Made by a program: the position numbers and the translations under genes. The notes beneath the pieces were generated by a model. It ran no database searches. It saw only the letters and a program-made list of their open reading frames with translations, and was not told where the DNA came from. DNA of 64,000 bases from Xenophilus sp. AP218F (GTDB lineage: Bacteria; Pseudomonadota; Gammaproteobacteria; Burkholderiales; Chromobacteriaceae), in NCBI GenBank assembly GCA_002213445.1, contig NJIE01000006.1, positions 62,459-126,458 on the forward strand, read 5' to 3'. The first letter of the stretch is position 1, and each line of letters opens with the position of its first letter. Shown here piece after piece: positions 47,170 through 56,626 of the stretch.

Positions 47170-48135
47170 TTAGCGCGACTTCACGAACGGCACGCCGATC
47201 GCCTTGGGCGCCAGAGAGCGGCCGACGAAGCCCGCCAGCAGCAGCACGGTCAGCACATAGGGTATGACCGCGATGGCCTGCGATGGAATCTGCCCCACTA
47301 CCGGCAACGCCACGCCCTCCAGACGGATCTGCACCGCGTCGGCAAAGGCGAACAGCAGACAACCGGCCACCGCCGACAGCGGCCGCCACTTGCCGAAGAT
47401 CAGCGCCGCCAGCGCCAGAAAGCCCTTGCCCGCCGTCATCTCGCGAATGAAGCTCCCGGTCTGGTACACCGACAGATACGTGCCGGCCATGCCGCACAGC
47501 ACGCCGCCCCAGAACAAGGCGGTGTAACGGACGCGCGCCACCGAAATCCCGGCGGTATCCGCCGCGTGCGGGTTCTCGCCCACGGCCCGCAGGCGCAGGC
47601 CGAAGCGGGTTTTGAACAGCACCCAGGTCACCAGCGGAATCACCACCAGCGCGGTGAGGTAAACCAGGACGCTGTGGCCGGAAATCAGTTTGCTGTACAC
47701 CAGCCCCAGCACCGGCACGTCGCGCAGCGCGTCGGCGAACGGCAAGGCGATTTCATGAAAACGCGCCGCATCCGGCAGCTGCGGCGAGTTGCCGCCCTGA
47801 TGGAACAACGCCAGGCCCAGCACCGGCGTCAGGCCGGAGGCGATGGTGTTGATCGCCATGCCGGAAATCAGCTGGTTGCCGTTGTAGGTGACGGAGACGA
47901 AGGCATGCACCATGGCCATGGCCACCGAAGCGGCGATGCCGGCGGCCATGCCCAGCCACGGGCTGTTGGAGCCGAGCGCCACCGCCGCCGAAACGAAGGC
48001 CGCCAGCAGCATCTTGCCTTCCAGGCCGATGTCCACCACGCCGGAGCGTTCCGAGAACATGCCCGCCAGCGCCGCCAGCACCAGCGGCGTGGCCACGCGC
48101 ACCGTGGAGTCGAGAAGACTGAAGAACATTTCCAT
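47170..48135 (-). CDS. BMP-type ABC transporter permease (second)
   Basis: The 321-residue protein has about eight membrane helices with the ABC-2/BPD-type permease pattern AGMFSERSGVVDIGLEGKMLLAAF. It is one of two permeases of a nucleoside-like importer. Its ATG overlaps the stop of the first permease gene (TAATG). Confidence 0.92.
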   Translation of the reverse strand: MEMFFSLLDSTVRVATPLVLAALAGMFSERSGVVDIGLEGKMLLAAFVSAAVALGSNSPWLGMAAGIAASVAMAMVHAFVSVTYNGNQLISGMAINTIASGLTPVLGLALFHQGGNSPQLPDAARFHEIALPFADALRDVPVLGLVYSKLISGHSVLVYLTALVVIPLVTWVLFKTRFGLRLRAVGENPHAADTAGISVARVRYTALFWGGVLCGMAGTYLSVYQTGSFIREMTAGKGFLALAALIFGKWRPLSAVAGCLLFAFADAVQIRLEGVALPVVGQIPSQAIAVIPYVLTVLLLAGFVGRSLAPKAIGVPFVKSR

Positions 48136-49241
48136 TACTTGTTGTCCTTGCGCTTGAACAGGCCGGCGATGAACGGCTCGAACAGGTTTTCCAAAGCACC
48201 GCAGAACAGGATGATCAGGCCCTGGATGAACAGGATCATCTCGCGGGTGATCATCGGCTTCTCGAACGACAGATCGGAGCCGCCCTGGGTCAGCGCGCCG
48301 AACAACAGCGCCGACAGGATGATGCCCACCGGATGGTTGCGCCCCATCAGCGCCACGGCGATGCCGACGAAGCCGACGCCGTTGGTGAACAGCACGTTCA
48401 TGCGGTGCGAGGAGCCCAACAGGTCGTTGACCGCCGACAGGCCGCCCAGCGCGCCCGATACGCACATGGCGACGATGATGACGCGGCTGACGCTGACGCC
48501 GGCGTAGCGCGCGGCGTGCTCGTTGGTGCCGACCGTGCGCAGCGTGAAACCCCAGCGGCTATGCCATACCACCAGGTAGAACAGCGCGCTGGCGATCAGG
48601 GCCAGGACAAAGGTCAGGTTGAGCGGCGAACTGGGCAATTCCAGCCCCATGCCGGCGGCCAGCACGTGCAGTTGCGGAATCCAGCCGGATTCGGCGAACT
48701 CGCGCGTGGTCGGGTTTTGCGAGCCCGGCTCGATCAGCTGGTGACTGATCAGGTACAACATCAGCGAATAGGCGATGAAGTTGAACATGATAGTGGTCAC
48801 CACGATGTGGCTGCCGCGCTTGGCCTGCAGATAGGCCGGGATATAGGCCCAGGCCGCGCCGAAGCCCATCGCCGCCAGGATGGCCAGCGGCACCAGCGCC
48901 GCCGGCGGCAGCGTATGGTCGAAGCCCAGCATCACCAGGGTGACGCCAAGGCCGGCCAGATAGGTCTGCCCCTCGCCGCCGATATTGAACAGCCCGGCGT
49001 GGAAGGCGGTGGCCACCGCCAGGCCGGCGAAGATATAGCCGGTGGTATAGAACAGCGTATAGCCTATGCCTTCGCCGTAACCGAAGGCGCCGTGAATCAG
49101 CAGCTTCAGGCATTCGACCGGGTTTTCCCCGATCAGCCAGGTGACGAGGCCCGTCACCAGCAAAGCCGCCAGCAGGTTGAGCGCCGGCAGGATGCTAAGC
49201 TGCGCCCAGCGCGGCAAAGTGGATGGTTGTCCGAATTTCAA
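48135..49241 (-). CDS. BMP-type ABC transporter permease (first)
   Basis: The 368-residue permease has about ten membrane helices with the repeat TGYIFAGLAVATAFHAGLFNIGGEGQ. With the ATPase and second permease it forms the inner-membrane complex. Its start overlaps the ATPase stop by four bases. Confidence 0.92.
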   Translation of the reverse strand: MKFGQPSTLPRWAQLSILPALNLLAALLVTGLVTWLIGENPVECLKLLIHGAFGYGEGIGYTLFYTTGYIFAGLAVATAFHAGLFNIGGEGQTYLAGLGVTLVMLGFDHTLPPAALVPLAILAAMGFGAAWAYIPAYLQAKRGSHIVVTTIMFNFIAYSLMLYLISHQLIEPGSQNPTTREFAESGWIPQLHVLAAGMGLELPSSPLNLTFVLALIASALFYLVVWHSRWGFTLRTVGTNEHAARYAGVSVSRVIIVAMCVSGALGGLSAVNDLLGSSHRMNVLFTNGVGFVGIAVALMGRNHPVGIILSALLFGALTQGGSDLSFEKPMITREMILFIQGLIILFCGALENLFEPFIAGLFKRKDNK

Positions 49242-50764
49242 TGCTTGTGCCCCCCCATCAGCAGGCCAAGGGAAGTGGCGTCGGCGTCCTTGGCCGCCAC
49301 TTCGCCGGTAATCTGTCCGCCCGCCATCACCAGGATGCGGTCCGCCAGCGCCAGGATTTCGTCCAGCTCCACCGACACCAGCAAGATGGCCTTGCCTTCG
49401 TCTCGCAGCTGGATCAGCCGCTTGTGGATGAACTCGATGGCGCCGATGTCCACGCCGCGCGTGGGCTGGCCGATCAACAACACGTCCGGGTTGGCGTGGA
49501 TTTCGCGCGCCAGCACCACTTTTTGCTGATTGCCGCCGGACAACAGCCCGACGCGTAGCAGCGGATTGGCCGGGCGGATGTCGAACTGGCCGATGAAGTC
49601 GCGCGCGCGCGCCACCAGCTTGCGGCGCGAATACCAGGGGCCGCGCCCCAGGGCCGGGTCGTCGTGATAGCCCAGGATGGCGTTTTCGAACATGGAGAAA
49701 GCCTTGACCAGGCCTTCGCGCGAGCGGTCTTCCGGAATGTGGCCGATGCCCAGACGGCGATAGCGCGCCGCGCGCGGCTGGCGGCTCTTGTCCTTGAGCA
49801 GATCCCGCCCCTTATAGACGATCTCGCCGGCGGTGGGCGCGCGCATGCCGGCCAGCACTTCCAGCAGCTCGGACTGGCCGTTGCCGGATACGCCGGCCAC
49901 GCCGACGATCTCGCCGGCCCGGACCTGGAAGTCGAGGTTGTCCAGCAGCTTGACGCCGCGCGCGTCGGTCAGGCTCAACCCCTTGATTTCGAGCGCCGCC
50001 GCGCCGGGCTTGGCCGCCGCCTTGTCCACCTTCAGGCTCACCTTGCGGCCCACCATCAGGTCGGCCAGCTTTTCCTTGTCCACCTCGCGGGTATGGACGT
50101 TGGCCACCACCGTGCCGGCGCGCATCACGCTGACGTTGTCGGTGATGTCCATCACTTCGCGCAGCTTGTGGGTGATCAGGATCACCGTCTTGCCCTGCTC
50201 CTTGAGCGAACGCAGGATGTGGAACAGGTGATCGGCCTCCTGCGGCGTCAGCACCGCCGTCGGCTCGTCCAGGATCAGCACGTCGGCGCCGCGGTACAGC
50301 GCCTTGAGGATTTCCACCCGCTGCTGCAGGCCGACGCCCAAATCGCCGACGATGGCGTCCGGGTCGACTTCCAGCGAGTAGTCGCGATTCAGGGCCTTCA
50401 GGTGCTCGCGCGCCTGGTCCATGCCCTGCTTCAGCAGCCGGCCGCCTTCGGCGCCCAGCACGATGTTTTCCAGCACGGTAAAGGTGTCCACCAGCATGAA
50501 GTGCTGATGCACCATGCCGATGCCAAGGCCGATGGCCTCCTGGCTGTTGCGGATGGCCGCGTCGCGGCCGTTGATGCGGATGCTGCCGCTGTCGGCCTGG
50601 TAATAGCCGTACAGAATGCTCATCAGCGTGGATTTGCCAGCTCCGTTTTCTCCGATGACGCCGTGGATGCTCCCCTTGGCGATGCTCATCGTGACGTCAC
50701 GGTTGGCCTGGACGGCACCAAAACTCTTGTTGATGCCTGTCAGCTCAATGGCGAACTCGGTCAT
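49238..50764 (-). CDS. BMP-type ABC transporter ATPase
   Basis: The 508-residue protein has two ABC domains, as in sugar- or nucleoside-type importers (RbsA/YufO). The first has GENGAGKST and LDEPTAVLTPQEAD; the second has GVSGNGQSELLEVL and LSGGNQQKVVLAREI. It drives uptake through the two permeases. Confidence 0.93.
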   Translation of the reverse strand: MTEFAIELTGINKSFGAVQANRDVTMSIAKGSIHGVIGENGAGKSTLMSILYGYYQADSGSIRINGRDAAIRNSQEAIGLGIGMVHQHFMLVDTFTVLENIVLGAEGGRLLKQGMDQAREHLKALNRDYSLEVDPDAIVGDLGVGLQQRVEILKALYRGADVLILDEPTAVLTPQEADHLFHILRSLKEQGKTVILITHKLREVMDITDNVSVMRAGTVVANVHTREVDKEKLADLMVGRKVSLKVDKAAAKPGAAALEIKGLSLTDARGVKLLDNLDFQVRAGEIVGVAGVSGNGQSELLEVLAGMRAPTAGEIVYKGRDLLKDKSRQPRAARYRRLGIGHIPEDRSREGLVKAFSMFENAILGYHDDPALGRGPWYSRRKLVARARDFIGQFDIRPANPLLRVGLLSGGNQQKVVLAREIHANPDVLLIGQPTRGVDIGAIEFIHKRLIQLRDEGKAILLVSVELDEILALADRILVMAGGQITGEVAAKDADATSLGLLMGGHKH

Positions 50765-50815
50765 GCTTGTTATGTTCCCGATCTTCGGTCAAATCCGGCC
50801 CGCCCAACGAAGAAA

Positions 50816-50843
50816 CAGCCGCGATGGAAAACCATCGCGGCTG
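50816..50843 (-). terminator. Hairpin between BMP gene and ABC ATPase gene
   Basis: CAGCCGCGATGG and CCATCGCGGCTG form a perfect 12-base-pair stem with an AAAA loop. On the minus strand TTTCTT follows. It can end part of the transcription after the binding-protein gene, which would give more binding protein than transporter. Confidence 0.75.
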
Positions 50844-50873
50844 CCGCCCCGTAGCCGGGGATACGCTGCCTGC

Positions 50874-51878
50874 TTATTGCACCGGGCAGCTGTTGTTGGC
50901 GCGGTAGTCGACCACCTTGATCTTGCCGCTGACGATATCAGCCTTGGCGGCATTGATCTTCTTTTCCATCTCCGGGGTGATCTGCGCGCGGTTGTTCTTG
51001 TCCAGCGCCCAGTCCACGCCCTGCTCCTTCAGGCCCAGCACTTGCACGCCCGGCTTCCAGGAGCCGTTCTTGGCGTCCTTCAGCGTGTTGTAGACGGCCA
51101 CGTCCACGCGCTTGACCATCGACGTCAGCACGGAACCCGGGTACAGGTGGTTCTGGTTGCTGTCCACGCCGATGGAGTACTTGCCGGCGGCCTTGGCCGC
51201 TTGCAACACGCCAAGGCCGGTGCCGCCGGCGGCGGCGAACACCACGTCCACGCCGCGGTCAAACTGGCTCTTGGCCAGCTCGGTGCCGCGCGCCGGGTCG
51301 TTGAAGGCCGCCGGCGTGGTGCCGGTCATGTTCTGGATCACGCTGGCGTTCTTGTTGATGTACTTGACGCCCTGCACGTAGCCGCAGCTGAAGGCGCGGA
51401 TCAGCGGCACGTCCATGCCGCCGATGAAGCCCACCTTGCCGCTCTTGGACTTGAGCGCGGCGGCCATGCCGGTCAGGAAGGAGCCTTCCTGTTCCTTGAA
51501 GACGATGCTCTGCACGTTCGGGCCCTTGGCCACGGCGTCGATCAGCACAAACTTGACCTTGGGGTAATCCTTGGCCACGGTTTCCACCGCCTGGGTGAAG
51601 GAGAAGCCGACGGCGATCACGATGTCGGAATCGCTGCGCGCCATCTTGCGCAGCAGCTGTTCCTTTTGCGCGTCGGAGGCGATCTGGCCGTCGCGGTAAT
51701 TGATCTTGAAGTCCTTCTTGAAACGCTCTGCGCCGGTGTAGGCGGCTTCATTGAAGCTCTTGTCGAACTTGCCGCTCGGATCGTAGATCAGCGACGGGGT
51801 GAAGTCCTTGGCCAGGGCGGAAGCCGACAGCAAGGTGGCGGCAACGGCAAAGCTGATTCGTTTCAATTGGATGGTCAT
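50874..51878 (-). CDS. BMP-family substrate-binding protein
   Basis: The 334-residue periplasmic protein has a signal peptide (SFAVAATLLSASALA, likely cut near residue 22) and the BMP-type sequence IYDPSGKFDKSFNEAAY at the mature start. BMP proteins bind nucleosides or purines for the adjacent ABC importer. It is the first gene of the operon; the promoter is about 220 bases upstream. Confidence 0.93.
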   Translation of the reverse strand: MTIQLKRISFAVAATLLSASALAKDFTPSLIYDPSGKFDKSFNEAAYTGAERFKKDFKINYRDGQIASDAQKEQLLRKMARSDSDIVIAVGFSFTQAVETVAKDYPKVKFVLIDAVAKGPNVQSIVFKEQEGSFLTGMAAALKSKSGKVGFIGGMDVPLIRAFSCGYVQGVKYINKNASVIQNMTGTTPAAFNDPARGTELAKSQFDRGVDVVFAAAGGTGLGVLQAAKAAGKYSIGVDSNQNHLYPGSVLTSMVKRVDVAVYNTLKDAKNGSWKPGVQVLGLKEQGVDWALDKNNRAQITPEMEKKINAAKADIVSGKIKVVDYRANNSCPVQ

Positions 51879-52098
51879 CTCTATAACTCTGGGAGTTTGT
51901 TGGTCAACACGCACGGCGTCACCCCTCGGGATGTGGTGTCGTGCAACAGCGCTTCGACCTCAAGCGGCCGCCTTTCTTGCGCCTGGCATGTAACGTCTGA
52001 ACTACAGGTCAAGGTGCGAAAAAAGGCCTGATGGCCAAATCGCCGGCAGGCGAAAAAGTCAACAGACGCGGCTTCGTCGTTCTTCTGAGCGCGGCGAA
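51879..52098 (-). promoter_or_regulatory. Long untranslated leader of the BMP operon
   Basis: The roughly 215-base leader between the predicted promoter and the BMP start contains a short GGCC-ATCA-GGCC hairpin followed by six T (about 52019-52036). I do not recognise a known riboswitch. It could attenuate the operon. Confidence 0.35.
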
Positions 52099-52127
52099 TT
52101 GTAAAGAGGGCATCCGCGACTGTAAAC
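52099..52127 (-). promoter_or_regulatory. Sigma-70 promoter of the BMP operon
   Basis: On the minus strand TTTACA (52127-52122) and TACAAT (52104-52099) are separated by 17 bases, a strong match. The rest of the region up to 52344 holds nothing else I can support. Confidence 0.75.
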
Positions 52128-52344
52128 AATTTCCTTCGATCTTGAAATATACCAAACCGATATCGTCGTTCCGGCATCGCGCCAGGCCCGCCCCAGCCGG
52201 GATTGTGCCGAGCCGCCGTCCTCTTTCCCACGACAATCCGCGCGGCGATTGACCTGTCGCAAAACCGGCGATAGTTGCCGGCAGCCATACCCAAACCGGA
52301 GCCGACGCCCTACAATCCCGGTCTTGCATTGAAGCCGAGTCCCC

Positions 52345-53103
52345 ATGCTGCCCATTTTGTACCAAGACGATCGCCTGATCGCCATTCACAAGCCGTCCGG
52401 CCTGCTGGTGCACCGCACCGTGCTGGACCGCCACGAAACCCGCTTCGCCGTGCAGCTGCTGCGCGACCAGATCGGCCGGCGCGTCTACCCGGTGCACAGG
52501 CTGGACAAGGGCACTTCGGGGGTATTGCTGTTCGCGCTGGACAAGGACGCGGGCCGCGAGATGAGCTGGCAATTCGAACGCCAGCAAGTGGACAAGACCT
52601 ACCTGGCCGTCGTGCGCGGCCACACCGACGACGCCGGCCTCATCGACCATCCGCTGACGCGCCGTCCCGACGATCTGGAATGGATAGGCGAGCAGGTGGA
52701 AACCGCCGCCCAGCCGGCGCAGACCGAATACCGCACGCTGGCCAGAACCGAGCTGCCGATCGCCGTGGACCGCTACCCCACCAGCCGCTACAGCCTGGTG
52801 GAGCTGCATCCGCTCACCGGCCGCCGCCACCAGCTGCGCCGCCATCTCAAGCATATCGCCCACCCCATCATCGGCGACTCCACTTACGGCAAGGGCCGCC
52901 ACAACCGGATGTTCGGCGAACATCTGGGCTGCCGGCGCATGCTGCTGGCCTGCATGCGGATGCGGCTCATCCATCCGCTAGGCGGCGAACCCCTGACGCT
53001 GGCCACCCGGCTGGACGAGGACTTTGCCCATGCGCTGCGGCAACTGGGCTGGCAAGACGCCGTTCCCGCCGCCTGGCTCCCCACCCCGCGCGACGCGGAC
53101 TGA
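52345..53103 (+). CDS. TruC/RluA-type pseudouridine synthase
   Basis: The 252-residue enzyme has the RluA-family catalytic motif VYPVHRLDKGTSGVLLFAL with the nucleophilic Asp, preceded by IAIHKPSGLLVH, and the later LTGRRHQLRRHLKHI. Length and lack of an S4 domain fit TruC (tRNA U65) or a related member. It precedes rlmJ. Confidence 0.88.
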   Translation: MLPILYQDDRLIAIHKPSGLLVHRTVLDRHETRFAVQLLRDQIGRRVYPVHRLDKGTSGVLLFALDKDAGREMSWQFERQQVDKTYLAVVRGHTDDAGLIDHPLTRRPDDLEWIGEQVETAAQPAQTEYRTLARTELPIAVDRYPTSRYSLVELHPLTGRRHQLRRHLKHIAHPIIGDSTYGKGRHNRMFGEHLGCRRMLLACMRMRLIHPLGGEPLTLATRLDEDFAHALRQLGWQDAVPAAWLPTPRDAD

Positions 53104-53145
53104 CTTTCCGACTACCTTTCAGGCATATCATCGAAAGCCATCATC

Positions 53146-53994
53146 ATGCTTAGCTACCGCCATGCTTTTCACGCCGGCAACCACGCCGACGCGCTCAAGC
53201 ATCTGATCGAAATTGAGCTGCTCAACTATCTGGGCCAGAAGGACAAGCCTTACTGGTATATCGACACCCACGCCGGCGCCGGCGCGTATTCGCTGGTGGA
53301 AGGCTACGCCACCAAGAACGCCGAATTCGAAAGCGGCATCGCCCGTCTGTGGCAGCGCGACGACCTGCCCGCCGCCGTGGCCAACTACGTCGGCGTGGTC
53401 AAACGCATGAATCCCGACGGCGAGCTGAAGTTCTACCCCGGCTCGCCCTGGTGCGCGGCCGACGTGATGCCGCAAAGCGACAAGCTGCGCCTGTTCGAAC
53501 TGCACCCCAGCGACGCCGCCCTGCTGCAACAGAACTTCGCCGGCGCGGGCCGCCGGGTGCAGATCCAGCAGGCCAACGGCTTTGAAGCCATCAAGGCCAT
53601 CCTGCCGCCGCCGCCGCGCCGCGGCCTGGTGCTGATCGACCCGCCTTACGAAGACAAGCGCGACTACCAGCACGTGGTCTCGGCGCTGAAGGAATGCCTG
53701 AAACGCTTCGCCACCGGCGTTTACGCCGTGTGGTATCCCTGCCTGCAGCGCGCCGAGATGAAAGAGCTGCCCAAGGAGCTGAAAAAGCTGCCGGCCAAGA
53801 ACTGGCTGCGCGCCGAGCTGCACGTGCAAGCCCCGTCCGCCGACGGTTTCGGCATGTACGGCAGCGGCATGTTCATCCTCAACGCGCCGTGGACTCTGCC
53901 GCAAGCGCTGCGCGAGACGCTGCCTTATCTCGTCAAGCACCTAGGCCAGGACGGCAAGGCCAACTTCGTGCTGGAGACCGGCGGCGATCTCTGA
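53146..53994 (+). CDS. rlmJ: 23S rRNA (adenine2030-N6)-methyltransferase
   Basis: The 282-residue methyltransferase has the family opening YRHAFHAGNHADALKH and the catalytic-type motif LIDPPYEDKRDYQ. It methylates A2030 of 23S rRNA in E. coli. It follows the pseudouridine synthase by 42 bases and ends in a terminator. Confidence 0.94.
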   Translation: MLSYRHAFHAGNHADALKHLIEIELLNYLGQKDKPYWYIDTHAGAGAYSLVEGYATKNAEFESGIARLWQRDDLPAAVANYVGVVKRMNPDGELKFYPGSPWCAADVMPQSDKLRLFELHPSDAALLQQNFAGAGRRVQIQQANGFEAIKAILPPPPRRGLVLIDPPYEDKRDYQHVVSALKECLKRFATGVYAVWYPCLQRAEMKELPKELKKLPAKNWLRAELHVQAPSADGFGMYGSGMFILNAPWTLPQALRETLPYLVKHLGQDGKANFVLETGGDL

Positions 53995-54016
53995 GCCTCG
54001 CCGGGTTTTCCGCCTC

Positions 54017-54041
54017 AAGCACGCTTTGGCGTGCTTTTTTT
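54017..54041 (+). terminator. Terminator after rlmJ
   Basis: AAGCACGC and GCGTGCTT form an eight-base-pair stem around TTTG, followed by a run of T. Confidence 0.85.
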
Positions 54042-54052
54042 GCGGAAAATTA

Positions 54053-54079
54053 ACTTCAAGAGAAGTATCTTTACTTGAA
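54053..54079. promoter_or_regulatory. Nested inverted repeats upstream of tdk
   Basis: ACTTC-AAGA-GAAGT (54053-54066) and TTCAAG-N13-CTTGAA (54055-54079) overlap in an AT-rich patch. The arrangement resembles sites of MarR-type regulators, but no such gene is adjacent. Confidence 0.3.
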
Positions 54080-54235
54080 ACAAAACTACATGCCATTGGC
54101 CAGCCCAACAGCATGTCGCGACCGGTATTTTGAACATAAGCCGCGCGCCAAGGCAGTTCATCCCCGCGCCGCCCGCGGACAAGCGGGACGCGACGTGCTA
54201 TCCTGCGCGCCCGGTTTCGCACACCTCCCACACGC

Positions 54236-54790
54236 ATGGCCAAACTGTTTTTCCGATACGCCGCGATGAATAGCGGCAAAAGCACCCAGCTGCTGCAGAT
54301 CGCCAACAATTACGAATCCATGGGCAAGACGGTGGCGCTGTACACCAGCGCCATCGACGACCGCTACGGCGTAGGCAAGATCACCTCGCGGCTCAATATC
54401 CAGCGCGAAGCGCTGACCTTCTCCCCGCAGCTGGACTTTCTGAGCCAGGACTACGGCGAAACCGCCTGCATCCTGATCGACGAAGCGCAATTCATGACGC
54501 CGGAGCAAGTGCGCCAGCTGCACGAGCTGGCGCATACCCGCGGCATTCCGGTGATCTGCTTCGGCCTGCGCAGCGATTTTCGCGGCCACCCCTTCCCCGG
54601 CTCCAGCTGGCTGTTGTCGCTGGCCGAGGACGTGGAAGAGATCAAAACCATCTGCCAGTGCGGCAAAAAAGCCACCATGCACATCCGCATCGCGCCCGAC
54701 GGCCAGCGAGTCAAGGAAGGCCCGCAAGTTTCGATCGGCGGCGAGGCGCAATACCGCGCCGTCTGCGGCCAGTGCTTCTACCAGCTGTAA
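54236..54790 (+). CDS. tdk: Thymidine kinase
   Basis: The 184-residue enzyme phosphorylates thymidine. Its P-loop AAMNSGKST (9-17), the DEAQF motif and a zinc site (CQCGKKA and CGQC) match type II thymidine kinases. It stands alone. Confidence 0.95.
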   Translation: MAKLFFRYAAMNSGKSTQLLQIANNYESMGKTVALYTSAIDDRYGVGKITSRLNIQREALTFSPQLDFLSQDYGETACILIDEAQFMTPEQVRQLHELAHTRGIPVICFGLRSDFRGHPFPGSSWLLSLAEDVEEIKTICQCGKKATMHIRIAPDGQRVKEGPQVSIGGEAQYRAVCGQCFYQL

Positions 54791-54939
54791 GCGCGCCGTC
54801 AAACAAGGGTTTGCTTGTGTCATTGCCGCCGCACGCCGCCGGCGATCGAGCGCATTTGCATGCAATCCAATCAAACCCAATGGCATATTGACTAACCGGC
54901 CGCCAACGCGCCGGCGATCAATCAACCATTGGAGATGCG

Positions 54940-56037
54940 ATGCTATATATGACACTCTCGGCCTGCCTGCTCGGCGCCGGCCTGGCGCTGGCAGCCGGCG
55001 CCCAGGCGGCGAACACGGCCATTCCCGCCTGGGCAGTGAAAGTGGAAGGCCGCGCCCTGGCCAAGGATCAGGCCTGGCTCGCCACCTGGCCCGGCGTCAG
55101 CTGGCAGGCGCGTTTCGACGGCAGCGCCGTCGGCGTCCGGCTGGACGACTCGCGCAACTACTATCTGTTGCAAGTGGATGGCCAGACCGTTCGCGAAATC
55201 GAACCGGCCAGCGGCGAGCGCGTCGTCTGGGCACGCAACCTGCCGCCTGGCCCCCATCTCGCGGCGCTGATCAAACGCACCGAATCTCCCCAATACGCCG
55301 GCCGCTTCGCCGGCTTCGCGCTGGAAAACGGCCGCGTCCTGCAAGCGCCGCCCGTTCGCCAGCGCAAGATCGAAGTCCTGGGCGATTCCTGGACCGCCGC
55401 CTACGGCAACCGCTCCGTCACTCTCAACTGCAGCGAAGACGACATCACCCGCACGACCGACGCCTCGCAAAGCTACGCCGCCCTGCTTGGCCGCGCGCTG
55501 GACGCGGACGTGCGCGTCGTGGCGCACTCCGGCCTCGGCGTGGTGCGCAACTGGAACGGCAGCCTGCCCGCGCTCAACTTCGCCAGCTATTACCCGCGCG
55601 TGCTGCAAGACCGTCCCCTTGCCGCGCCGGGCAACCAGGCCCTCGATGACGGCGCCTGGCAACCGCAGGTGGTGGTCATCGGCCTCGGCATCAATGATTT
55701 TTCCACTCCGGTCAATCCCGGCGAACCACGCAGCCAGGAGCAGCTGGCGCGCGATTACGTCGCCGGCTACCACCGGCTGATCGCCAGCGTGCGCGAGCGC
55801 TACGGCGATGTCGCCATGGTGCTGACCGGCACTTACTTATGGCCAGACGACCGTCTGCGGCCGCTGGCGGCGCAAGTCGCAAACGAACAGCGCGCGCAGG
55901 GGCGCAGCGTCGCTTACGTGGAATGGCGCGACATCGAGCTGACCGGCTGCAACTGGCACCCCAGCCTCGCCGACCATCGCAAGATGGCGGAGCAAGTGCT
56001 GGCCGGCATCCGCTCGCTGGGCAGCGTCTGGTACTGA
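54940..56037 (+). CDS. SGNH-fold carbohydrate esterase (CE2-like)
   Basis: The 365-residue precursor has a signal peptide (cleavage near residue 23), an N-terminal beta-jelly-roll-like region (about 30-135), and an SGNH domain with the nucleophile in GDSW (S150), GLGIND (248-253) and the late GCNWHPSLADH with H340. The layout is that of CE2 acetyl-xylan esterases, which remove acetyl groups from polysaccharides. GGAG precedes the ATG. Confidence 0.88.
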   Translation: MLYMTLSACLLGAGLALAAGAQAANTAIPAWAVKVEGRALAKDQAWLATWPGVSWQARFDGSAVGVRLDDSRNYYLLQVDGQTVREIEPASGERVVWARNLPPGPHLAALIKRTESPQYAGRFAGFALENGRVLQAPPVRQRKIEVLGDSWTAAYGNRSVTLNCSEDDITRTTDASQSYAALLGRALDADVRVVAHSGLGVVRNWNGSLPALNFASYYPRVLQDRPLAAPGNQALDDGAWQPQVVVIGLGINDFSTPVNPGEPRSQEQLARDYVAGYHRLIASVRERYGDVAMVLTGTYLWPDDRLRPLAAQVANEQRAQGRSVAYVEWRDIELTGCNWHPSLADHRKMAEQVLAGIRSLGSVWY

Positions 56038-56137
56038 GGCGCGTCGGGCCGGCGACGAAGCGCCGCCGGCTCTGCGTGGCCGCGGCGCGCGCGACGGGTA
56101 TGATGGCGAATCTCCATCGCCACACGCAGGAACCGTC

Positions 56138-56452
56138 ATGCCTCACCCCGCCTTTACTTTTTTCAGCCGCTTTGTCGACGACATCCGCGCCGGCCGCAAA
56201 ACCATCACCATCCGCGACGCCAGCGAAGCGGGATGGCAAGCCGGCCAGCGGTTGGCGCTATACACCAACCCAGAGGGGCTGCCTTTCGGGGAAATCGAAG
56301 TGCTGGCCATTCGCCCGATCCGCTTCGAACAACTGGATGACCACCACGCTCGTCAGGAAAACATGACGCTGGACGAATTAAGGCAAGTCATCCGCGCCAT
56401 CTATCCCGACCTGCCGCCGCTCTACGTGATCGAATTCAAGCTTTGCGCCTGA
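56138..56452 (+). CDS. yqfB: N4-acetylcytidine amidohydrolase (YqfB-like)
   Basis: The 104-residue ASCH-domain protein keeps the E. coli YqfB catalytic residues at the same numbers: K21, T24 and E74. YqfB hydrolyses N4-acetylcytidine. AGGAA precedes the ATG. Confidence 0.92.
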   Translation: MPHPAFTFFSRFVDDIRAGRKTITIRDASEAGWQAGQRLALYTNPEGLPFGEIEVLAIRPIRFEQLDDHHARQENMTLDELRQVIRAIYPDLPPLYVIEFKLCA

Positions 56453-56555
56453 ACCGCGACAGGTGGAGCCAGTACGCCCATGAATAAGTACATATTCGAA
56501 CTCGGGTGCTTTGCCTCCAGAAATATAAAAGTCTTTCAACTGCATGGATTTGCAT

Positions 56556-56584
56556 TTGACATATGCTTTTGGGCGCGCAAAAAT
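56556..56584 (+). promoter_or_regulatory. Candidate promoter of the tRNA-like gene
   Basis: A perfect TTGACA (56556-56561) lies 17 bases before AAAAAT (56579-56584), which matches four of six -10 positions. The RNA start would fall about 35 bases before the tRNA-like gene. Confidence 0.45.
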
Positions 56585-56626
56585 ATCCGCGTGCACCGAA
56601 AGCACTTGCCGACAGGCATGCACAAT

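Noticed and set aside
51881-52294. 137-codon open frame in the BMP leader, minus strand
   Set aside because: It overlaps the predicted promoter and leader, has no ribosome binding site that fits, and its composition looks like an untranslated shadow.
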